Source: Planctomycetota bacterium
Lineage (GTDB): Bacteria > Planctomycetota > Planctomycetia > Isosphaerales > Isosphaeraceae
Length of the DNA stretch: 5,492 nucleotides
Assembly: GCA_021778575.1 (NCBI GenBank)
Contig: JAJYCH010000375.1
Coordinates: 1-5,492 of the forward strand
Direction of reading: 5' to 3'
This document shows positions 1 through 4,562 of the stretch, one piece after another. Made by a program: the position numbers and the translations under genes. How positions within the stretch are numbered: the first letter of the stretch is position 1; each line of letters begins with the position of its first letter. Under the pieces are notes generated by a model. The model made no database searches. It was not told the origin of the DNA and saw nothing but the letters and a program-made list of their open reading frames with translations.

Positions 1-23
1 AAGAATATTCTCGATCCGGCAAC

Positions 24-51
24 TTGACACGTGACAAGGTCCTGGTAATAT
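24..51 (+). promoter_or_regulatory. Sigma-70-like promoter with overlapping imperfect palindrome
   Basis: A perfect -35 hexamer TTGACA (24-29) is followed after 16 bases by TAATAT (46-51), close to the -10 consensus, so transcription would start near 58. The -35 box sits inside an imperfect 16-bp dyad, CTTGACACGTGACAAG (23-38), in which seven of eight base pairs match, so a repressor could compete with RNA polymerase there. The promoter would drive the unrecognised ORF at 105-482 and, by read-through, csrA, since no other promoter is evident just before csrA. Called from hexamer match and spacing only. Confidence 0.45.
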
Positions 52-104
52 CAAGTTGTTGTTGCTCAAGAAGGGCAATCAACACTGGCTAGGGTGGCCC
101 CGCT

Positions 105-482
105 GTGCGTATTGATCGCATGGTCGGGGCTTGTTTTTTGCGCCCTGCCTTCTTCGTCCGTCGATTGGACGGTCGGGATGCCTCGGCATCCCGGAATGAA
201 CGACCCGCGGTAACGGTTGCCGCACCCGAGGCCATGGTGGCGTACTTCGCCCCCGGACCTGGAGGTGGCATCGTGTTCCCGGTGTTCGACGTCACAAGAG
301 ACTTGAACCGTGAGGACGCCGAGCGTCGGTTTCGCTCGGGGATCACGCCGCGCCCGGTTCCGGCCGTCCTTGAACGGCTCGATTTTCTGACACCCCGCGA
401 CGGATCGGCAATCATTGATGCCATGGGGAGCTATTGCGCCGCGACTCTCGTCGAGCCACGGATCGCCCAGCAATCCCATTGA
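105..482 (+). CDS. Hypothetical protein upstream of csrA
   Basis: I do not recognise this 125-residue ORF. It starts at GTG (105) behind a weak AGGGTGG (91-97). ATG codons at 120 and 234 are alternatives; the last would give an 83-residue protein beginning MVAYFAPGPGGG. Codon use from about position 228 on is rich in G/C third positions like the neighbouring genes, whereas the first 40 codons are less convincing and overlap two stem-loops (158-172 and 174-193). It has no signal peptide, membrane segment or familiar motif; the C-terminal half is mixed charged and hydrophobic. Its stop lies 24 bases before csrA, so the two are probably co-transcribed. It could be a small lineage-specific protein, a fragment of a decayed gene, or partly leader RNA with a short ORF in its 3' half. 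Confidence 0.45.
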   Translation: MRIDRMVGACFLRPAFFVRRLDGRDASASRNERPAVTVAAPEAMVAYFAPGPGGGIVFPVFDVTRDLNREDAERRFRSGITPRPVPAVLERLDFLTPRDGSAIIDAMGSYCAATLVEPRIAQQSH

Positions 483-506
483 ATTTCAACCAGGAGCAAG
501 AGTTCC

Positions 507-725
507 ATGCTGATCCTGAGTCGGAAGTCGAACGAGTCGATCGTCATCGGTGACAACATCCGGATTACCGTGGAGAGCATCCGGGGCCGATATGTCCGGA
601 TCGGCATCGAGGCTCCGCAGGACGTCGCGATTTTTCGCGAGGAACTCTGCTTCGACCGGTCGATCGTCTCGGCCTCCGCGGATGAAGAAATGGGGTCCTG
701 GATTCCGATCAATGGCAATCACTGA
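507..725 (+). CDS. csrA: Carbon storage regulator CsrA (RsmA)
   Basis: CsrA is a small homodimeric RNA-binding protein that binds GGA motifs in mRNA leaders, usually blocking ribosome access, and controls carbon flow, motility and biofilm formation. The 72-residue product opens with the family signature [18 protein letters not shown]. It continues through [11 protein letters not shown] (30-40) and IFREEL (42-47), and keeps Leu4, Arg6 and Arg44 of the known RNA-binding surface. Residue 43 is Phe where E. coli has His. The roughly 25-residue C-terminal tail (from Cys48) is not conserved in the family. The start is fixed by the N-terminal signature and by AGGAG at 492-496, ten bases upstream. 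No FliW or flagellar gene lies in the window, so its targets cannot be inferred from context. It probably shares a transcript with the ORF that ends 24 bases before it. Confidence 0.96.
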   Translation: MLILSRKSNESIVIGDNIRITVESIRGRYVRIGIEAPQDVAIFREELCFDRSIVSASADEEMGSWIPINGNH

Positions 726-750
726 TCCAAGGTTTGGCTCGGGTACGAAG

Positions 751-763
751 ACCTGAATCAGGT
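751..763. other. 13-bp palindrome between csrA and the first BON gene
   Basis: ACCTGAATCAGGT is a perfect palindrome around a central base, located 25 bases after the csrA stop. Its half-sites (ACCTG/CAGGT) are the same as those of the TetR-gene operator at 2424-2441, but spaced by 3 instead of 4 bases. It may be a protein-binding site or chance; nothing else in the sequence supports either choice. Confidence 0.25.
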
Positions 764-861
764 GGAAGCCTTTCGAGAGAAGCTCAGCAGGTCTCCGGCC
801 CCGAGCCCGGCCGTTGGAGACGACCGCGAATGGGCCGATGCCGGAATTTTCAAGAATCAGG

Positions 862-892
862 CCACGCTTGGCCGTGGACCTTTCTCTCTTTT
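862..892 (+). terminator. Weak terminator-like hairpin before the first BON gene
   Basis: CCACG (862-866) and CGTGG (873-877) form a 5-bp stem with a 6-base loop. A pyrimidine tract rich in T (881-892) follows 3 bases later. This could end the csrA transcript, which has no other candidate terminator. The stem is short and the T run is broken by C, so the call is weak. The T-rich stretch may simply be part of the leader of the gene at 917. Confidence 0.3.
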
Positions 893-916
893 CAACTTTA
901 TCGGGAGGGTCGTGAG

Positions 917-1147
917 ATGTACGTGGAGCTGCTCGACCGGAAGATCAAACGGGAAATTCAGTCCGAGATGCGGTTCGTGCCTGGGATCGACCCCGGGGAC
1001 GTCACCGTCGCGGTCCATGATGGCGTTGCGACGCTCATCGGCCATGTCGACAGACTCTCGTGCCGTCTTGCGGCCGAAGAACTGGCACGCCGGGTTCCCT
1101 GTGTCCGGTCCGTCTCCAACCAGGTTGAGGTCCGGTTCCCGGTGTAG
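917..1147 (+). CDS. Small single-BON-domain protein
   Basis: The 76-residue product is almost entirely one BON domain (roughly residues 6-73): an amphipathic helix (LLDRKIKREIQ), then strand-turn segments VTVAVHDGVATLIGHV (29-44), a second helix (AAEELARRV), and the closing VRSVSNQVEV (63-72). The VxVxxGxxxLxGxV pattern is typical of BON domains as in OsmY, which bind phospholipid or form oligomers in the cell envelope. There is no signal peptide, so if it acts in the envelope it must do so from the cytoplasmic side. The start at ATG 917 is chosen because GGAGGG (904-909) lies 7 bases upstream. The frame is open back to 734, but that extension is Arg/Pro-rich and unlike any domain. The larger BON gene starts 101 bases downstream; the pair may respond to the same stress. 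Confidence 0.88.
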   Translation: MYVELLDRKIKREIQSEMRFVPGIDPGDVTVAVHDGVATLIGHVDRLSCRLAAEELARRVPCVRSVSNQVEVRFPV

Positions 1148-1248
1148 CACCTCCGGCACAAGCCAAGGTTCTCTCAACTGACACGGTCCCTTTCGCCTCG
1201 TGAGACGGTTGTCTGTCCCGCAAATGATCGCCCAAGGAGACCCAGAGA

Positions 1249-1803
1249 ATGGAGACCCTCAAGAGCAACAAGCAGCTCCAGGCGGAAGTTCGCGAGGAAC
1301 TGAAGCATGAGCATTCGATGAATTCGGACGTGATCGGTATCACGGCCGATCATGGCCTGATCTTCTTGAGCGGGCAGGCGCTCGGAGTGACCCAGCGACG
1401 GCTGGCCGAGGAGGCTGCGCTCCGGGTCGATGGAGTCCGGGCCGTGATCGACGAGATCAAGGTCCGGCCGGGCCGCTGGTGTGCCCATGAGGCCGATCTC
1501 GCCTTCGCCGCGGCGGATTCGTTGAAGCGACTGATCGGCCTGCCTGATGGTCGCGTGAAAGTCGTCGTCCGCGACGACAAGATTTATATGCAGGGGGCCG
1601 TTTCCCACCAGGAAGACAAGGAACGGATCGCGGCGACCGTGCGAGGTGCCATCGGTCCCGAGCAAGTGATGGTGGACGCGATCTCCATCGAACCGGGGGT
1701 TTTTCCCAGGCTGGTTCCCGGAGATCTCTTGACCCAGAACCCCGGCGGAGAAGAGAGCCCCGCAAGGCCGGTCCGTGACGAGACCCCTCTCAAGCTCGGA
1801 TAG
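1249..1803 (+). CDS. Double-BON-domain protein
   Basis: This 184-residue protein carries two BON domains. The first (about 5-73) contains VIGITADHGLIFLSGQA and closes with VRAVIDEIKV. The second (about 80-148) contains VKVVVRDDKIYMQGAVSHQ and closes with VMVDAISIEP. The final 35 residues are Pro/Gly-rich and probably disordered. Each domain has the helix-strand-helix-strand pattern of OsmY-type proteins, which are linked to osmotic and envelope stress. No signal peptide or membrane segment is visible, so a cytoplasmic or membrane-surface site is likely. The start is well supported by AAGGAGA (1234-1240), 8 bases upstream of ATG. It follows the single-BON gene by 101 bases, and the two could be paralogues. 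The gene downstream is decayed, so this may be the last functional gene of its unit. Confidence 0.92.
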   Translation: METLKSNKQLQAEVREELKHEHSMNSDVIGITADHGLIFLSGQALGVTQRRLAEEAALRVDGVRAVIDEIKVRPGRWCAHEADLAFAAADSLKRLIGLPDGRVKVVVRDDKIYMQGAVSHQEDKERIAATVRGAIGPEQVMVDAISIEPGVFPRLVPGDLLTQNPGGEESPARPVRDETPLKLG

Positions 1804-1860
1804 ACGGTTAAAGGCGTGAGGATGTATATATCTATTTTCCCGCGTCTTCCCGGAAGAGCG

Positions 1861-2357
1861 CGCATTGACTCAGGTCACGATCCCACCTCTGCAACCGAGG
1901 CCATCAAGTCGGCTCGGGCGCGGAAACCCTCCGTTGCTCTCGATGTCGCCCTCAATCTGAAGGCCGGCGGACTCTCGGGCATGGCCGAGATCAAGGTCAC
2001 TAGCCGGTCTCCGGCAGCCGAGAAGACGCCGCTCCTGCTCTGTGCGGTCCTCACCGAGGATCGTGTCGTCCCGAGATCCCCTCGGGTGAGAACAGGGGCA
2101 AGTCGCTGGTGGCTCGATTCCCAGCTCGTCAAATTCAATACCAGTTCATCGAGCTCGAAGGCAAGGCACCGAAAACGCAACAGTTTTCGTTCACGATCGA
2201 GCCGACTTGGAAGCGGGAGAATCTCCATCTGGCCGTTTTCGTCCCGGACAAACGCACCGCATCCGTCCATCAGTCGGCCTACGTCCCGTGGCGAGCAACC
2301 TCGTCTACGGAATCCGCTGGGGCTGTCAAACCCACACACCCGCCGACAACGCGTTGA
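1861..2357 (+). pseudogene. Remnant of a secreted thioredoxin/Omp28-like protein, frameshifted and 5'-truncated
   Basis: Two ORF pieces in different frames read as one protein. From 1861 the first frame gives RIDSGHDPTSATEAIKSAR and runs through VALDVALNLKAGGLSG and LLLCAVLTEDRVV to about 2070. From 2073 another frame continues with EIPSGENRGKSLVARFPARQ, then FSFTIEPTWKRENLHLAVFV and HQSAYVPW, stopping at 2355-2357. Loss of one base near 2071 (for example ACC to CC) explains the shift and would restore VVTEIPSGENRGKSL. Both pieces have coding-like codon use rich in G/C at third positions. The GENRGKSL and FSFTIEPxWKxENLxLAVFV segments resemble the C-terminal beta domain of Omp28- or DUF1223-type secreted proteins, from memory of the family. 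The N-terminal thioredoxin-like part and signal peptide are absent; sequence before about 1858 does not fit. A sequencing error could explain the shift but not the missing 5' part. Confidence 0.62.
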
Positions 2358-2415
2358 GAGATTGTCTCCTGATTTTCGGGGTGACCCGCCTTCAAGAATA
2401 AAGCCGAGTCGCCTC

Positions 2416-2444
2416 TTGACAGTCTACCTGTCGGCAGGTAGATA
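2416..2444 (+). promoter_or_regulatory. Promoter P1 with embedded operator for the tetR gene
   Basis: TTGACA (2416-2421) and TAGATA (2439-2444) are separated by exactly 17 bases, a near-consensus sigma-70 promoter with a start expected near 2451. The spacer and the first bases of the -10 hold an 18-bp dyad: CTACCTG (2424-2430), TCGG, CAGGTAG (2435-2441), with perfect 7-bp arms. A dimeric repressor here would block polymerase directly. TetR-family proteins commonly control themselves this way, so the adjacent gene product is the likely ligand. Confidence 0.68.
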
Positions 2445-2473
2445 TTGACCGTCTACCTGTTGGTAGGTAAGCT
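2416..2473 (+). repeat. Tandem duplication of a 29-bp promoter/operator unit
   Basis: The block 2416-2444 is followed immediately by a second 29-base copy (2445-2473), identical at 22 of 29 positions. The second copy begins TTGACC, carries CTACCTG (2453-2459) and the degenerate arm TAGGTAA (2464-2470), and has TAAGCT where the first has its -10 TAGATA. The two operator centres are 29 bp apart, just under three helical turns, which would place two repressor dimers on nearly the same DNA face. Most differences lie in the second copy's right arm and -10, so it looks like the weaker promoter. It could still be a binding site. It ends 6 bases before the tetR ATG. Confidence 0.75.
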
Positions 2474-2479
2474 TATTTC

Positions 2480-3064
2480 ATGACAACTTTCGAGACCCGT
2501 GATTTCGTGCTCAATGTCGCGCAAGAATTCGTGCAGACGCGCGGGTTCAACGCCTTTAGCTTTCGCGACGTTGCGGAACGAGTGGGGATCAAGACCGCGA
2601 GCATTCACTATTACTTTCCAACGAAAGCCGAACTGTGCCGGGCACTCATTGTCCGGCAACGCGAACAGGTCCGAGCGGCCCTGGCGGAGATTGATCTCGA
2701 GGAGGCCGATCCCAGGCAGAAGCTGAATCGATACGTCTCCGTCTTCAGGACCACCCTCGAGGTTGGAAATCGAATGTGCCTGTGCGGCATGCTCGCCGCC
2801 GATTTGGCGACCCTCGATCCGCCGATCGTTGAAGACCTCAGACGATCCTTCGAAGATCACGAAGCGTGGTTGTCGCAGGTTCTGGAAACTGGGTTGGCAT
2901 CGGGTGTCCTCACGTTCTCGGGGAGTGCGAGGGAGGAGGCGAGGTTGCTCGTTTCCTCGCTCGAAGGAGCTATGCTGATCGCTCGAGCCTTCGAAGATGT
3001 CACGAGATTCGAAGAGAGTGCCCGTAGTTTGCTCGGGAGGCTGATTCCCGACTACAGGTCCTGA
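2480..3064 (+). CDS. TetR/AcrR-family transcriptional repressor
   Basis: This 194-residue protein has the TetR DNA-binding domain at residues 7-53. The helix-turn-helix is FSFRDVAERVGIKTASIHYY (26-45), followed by the family hallmark FPTKAEL. The rest is the all-helical ligand and dimerisation domain; its segment RMCLCGMLAADLATLDPPI (98-116) matches the conserved G-x-L-A-A-(D/E)-L stretch of this group. Cys100 and Cys102 there, with Cys53 near the DNA-binding domain, are possible targets for oxidants or electrophiles, as in NemR of E. coli, but this is inference. The ATG at 2480 lies 6 bases after the duplicated operator. Only a weak GGTAGG (2462-2467) is present as a ribosome site, and a start from the second promoter copy would give an almost leaderless message. 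Autoregulation is very likely. The genes downstream are candidate targets, though I found no good operator copy in front of them. Confidence 0.94.
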   Translation: MTTFETRDFVLNVAQEFVQTRGFNAFSFRDVAERVGIKTASIHYYFPTKAELCRALIVRQREQVRAALAEIDLEEADPRQKLNRYVSVFRTTLEVGNRMCLCGMLAADLATLDPPIVEDLRRSFEDHEAWLSQVLETGLASGVLTFSGSAREEARLLVSSLEGAMLIARAFEDVTRFEESARSLLGRLIPDYRS

Positions 3065-3174
3065 TCAACCAGGCTCACAACCGAGGTTTGAATCAACCAG
3101 ACTTGGATTTCTCTGACGCGTCTCGCGTCGGACCAGGTCCCTACGCACCTTGCAAAACGAAGGAGAATTGACTT

Positions 3175-3381
3175 ATGTCACGTTCGATGAAGTTTGCGTT
3201 GATGATCTGCACCCTGGGACTTTTCACCGTTGGATGCGATTCCAGCGAGCCGCCGGCTCCGCCGAAAGGCGAGATGGGCGGCTCCATGGAGAAGGGCAAG
3301 ACGGACGGCGGGATGATGGAGAAGGGCAAGACGGACGGCGGGATGATGGAGAAGGGCAAGATGGAATCCATGCCGAAGTGA
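3175..3381 (+). CDS. Small methionine-rich repeat lipoprotein (MrpX-like candidate)
   Basis: The 68-residue product has a short basic start, a hydrophobic stretch (FALMICTLGLFTVG), then Cys21, a likely lipoprotein signal peptidase II site. The lipobox TVGC has Thr where Leu is usual at -3, so it is slightly atypical. The mature chain has 48 residues, 8 of them Met, and is otherwise Lys, Glu, Gly and Asp, so it is probably unstructured. It contains the exact decapeptide repeat TDGGMMEKGK at residues 43-52 and 53-62, with a degenerate copy before. AGGAG (3161-3165), 9 bases upstream, fixes the start. It lies between a TetR gene and msrP-msrQ. In Azospira suillum a Met-rich periplasmic peptide, MrpX, scavenges hypochlorite and is repaired by a YedY-type (MsrP) reductase. 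The same role is inferred here from composition and context, not homology. It could instead be a metal-binding or filler lipoprotein. Confidence 0.85.
   Translation: MSRSMKFALMICTLGLFTVGCDSSEPPAPPKGEMGGSMEKGKTDGGMMEKGKTDGGMMEKGKMESMPK
3271..3360 (+). repeat. In-frame 30-bp tandem repeats in the lipoprotein gene
   Basis: Positions 3301-3330 and 3331-3360 are identical base for base. The preceding 30 bases (3271-3300) are a diverged copy whose last 15 bases match exactly; at protein level it reads EMGGSMEKGK against TDGGMMEKGK. The unit length is a multiple of three, so copy number can change without breaking the frame. The perfect identity of two copies implies a recent duplication or ongoing homogenisation. 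Confidence 0.93.
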
Positions 3382-3411
3382 GCACGAAGGTTGAGATTCG
3401 GCCATTGTGAA

Positions 3412-3435
3412 GTGGGGAGGCTCGATGCTCCCCAC
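3412..3435 (+). terminator. Stem-loop after the lipoprotein gene, possible leaky terminator
   Basis: GTGGGGAG (3412-3419) pairs perfectly with CTCCCCAC (3428-3435) around an 8-base loop. Allowing one bulged G, AA and T pairs from the following ACTT extend the stem. It starts 30 bases after the lipoprotein stop and 130 bases before msrP. The downstream bases (GACTTCCTCAATTGT) are only moderately T-rich, so termination would be partial. It may alternatively stabilise the 3' end of a short lipoprotein message. Either would yield more lipoprotein than reductase transcript. Confidence 0.45.
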
Positions 3436-3565
3436 GACTTCCTCAATTGTCATGGATTGGATTCGACCGGCAGATCTCCTAACTCTATCAGTGGCTTCTC
3501 AGCGCAACAGGATTGAGAATACCTTCATTCTTTACCGGTCAGAGCCGATGGGAGAGAAGCTTGTA

Positions 3566-4549
3566 ATGGAACCCGTTGATCCCATCCCTTCGAGCGAAAT
3601 CACACCGCTCTCGGCGTATCTGAACCGACGCAATTTTATGAACGCTGGGCTCGCAGCCGCGAGCCTGTTGACGACCGGGTATGTGTATCGACGGCTGAAT
3701 CGAACGGGATTTGCCAAGGTGCAGACACCCATCCTCGAAGGGTTGGGGAAAACGACGAAGGGTGGGAGTGGTCTCGATACCGGCTTCTCGGTCGACGAGC
3801 CGATGACCCCTCTGAGCAGTGTCAGCGGCTACAACAACTTCTACGAATTCACCACGGACAAGGAAGGCGTGGCCGCCGCCGCCGTCGGGTTCGTGGCAAA
3901 GCCCTGGCAGATTGCGGTCGAAGGACGCGTGCACAAGCCCAAGGTCTTTGATATCGACGAGCTGATCAAAGCGTTTCCGCTCGAAGAGCGGGTCAATCGA
4001 ATGCGTTGCGTCGAGGGATGGTCGATGGTCATCCCCTGGTCGGGCTTTCCGCTGGCCAAGCTACTCGAGCGAGTCGAGCCGATGGGAAGCGCCGGGTATG
4101 TGGCTTTCGAGACTCTCGTTGATCCGTCCCGAATGCCCGGACAGAAGACTCAGGTCCTCCATTGGCCCTATGTGGAGGGATTGAGGATCGACGAGGCCAT
4201 GCATCCGCTGACCCTTCTCGCGGTCGGCCTCTATGGTCGAGAGCTACCCGGGCAAAACGGTGCCCCGCTCCGGCTTGTGGTCCCCTGGAAGTACGGGTTC
4301 AAAGGGATCAAGTCGATCGTGAAGATCAGCCTGGTCTCCAAGCGTCCCCCGACGACCTGGAACCTGAGCGCGCCGAGCGAATATGGCTTCTACTCGAACG
4401 TCAACCCGCAAGTTGATCACCCGAGATGGAGTCAGGCAACCGAGCAACGGATCGGCGAATCGGGACGTCGGCCAACGTTAATGTTTAATGGATACGCCGC
4501 GCAGGTGGCCTATCTTTACAAGGGCATGGATCTGCGAGCCAACTTCTGA
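3566..4549 (+). CDS. msrP: Protein-methionine-sulfoxide reductase catalytic subunit MsrP (YedY)
   Basis: MsrP is a molybdopterin enzyme of the sulfite-oxidase fold that reduces methionine sulfoxide in envelope proteins, with electrons from the haem protein MsrQ. The 327-residue product (E. coli about 334) starts [20 protein letters not shown] and has a Tat-type twin arginine, NRRNFM (20-25), followed by a hydrophobic stretch. Family blocks are strong throughout: [10 protein letters not shown] (86-95), [19 protein letters not shown] (137-155) with Cys148 as the molybdenum ligand (E. coli Cys146), [20 protein letters not shown] (231-250), and [14 protein letters not shown] (280-293). No clear AxA cleavage site is seen, so the signal may stay as an anchor. 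ATG 3566 is chosen for the family N-terminus and the GGGAGAGAAG (3550-3559) upstream. ATG 3548 in frame is possible; codons back to 3407 are not family-like. The msrQ gene starts 13 bases after the stop. Confidence 0.97.
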   Translation: MEPVDPIPSSEITPLSAYLNRRNFMNAGLAAASLLTTGYVYRRLNRTGFAKVQTPILEGLGKTTKGGSGLDTGFSVDEPMTPLSSVSGYNNFYEFTTDKEGVAAAAVGFVAKPWQIAVEGRVHKPKVFDIDELIKAFPLEERVNRMRCVEGWSMVIPWSGFPLAKLLERVEPMGSAGYVAFETLVDPSRMPGQKTQVLHWPYVEGLRIDEAMHPLTLLAVGLYGRELPGQNGAPLRLVVPWKYGFKGIKSIVKISLVSKRPPTTWNLSAPSEYGFYSNVNPQVDHPRWSQATEQRIGESGRRPTLMFNGYAAQVAYLYKGMDLRANF

Positions 4550-4562
4550 GGGTCCCTCGACG

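Noticed and set aside
734..916. In-frame upstream extension of the single-BON gene
   Set aside because: The extra 61 residues are Arg/Pro/Gly-rich without domain character, while ATG 917 has GGAGGG at good spacing and begins the BON helix.
1841..1862. Hairpin after the double-BON gene as a terminator
   Set aside because: The stem needs a bulge and has no T run on its 3' side on either strand; it may mark the junction of the remnant but is not called.
2060..2080. Programmed ribosomal frameshift joining the two halves of the remnant
   Set aside because: No slippery heptamer or following pseudoknot is visible, and the 5' part of the gene is missing as well.
1875..2339. 154-codon ORF on the minus strand
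   Set aside because: It is antisense to the decayed gene, which has recognisable protein segments on the + strand; the minus product has no family features.
1816..2448. One intact 210-residue + strand protein
   Set aside because: After about 2070 this frame turns Ser/Arg-rich and runs into the tetR operator, while the conserved protein segments continue in another frame.
3064..3100. Direct repeat ATCAACCAG (3064-3072 and 3092-3100) before the lipoprotein gene
   Set aside because: Only 9 bases, no dyad symmetry and not placed relative to a clear promoter, so chance cannot be excluded.
3115..3129. GACGCG/CGCGTC hairpin after the tetR gene as a terminator
   Set aside because: The loop is only 3 bases and no T tract follows; it is more likely incidental in GC-rich DNA.
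3407..3565. Longer msrP start at ATG 3407
   Set aside because: The 53 extra residues overlap the stem-loop, are unlike MsrP N-termini and would bury the Tat signal internally.
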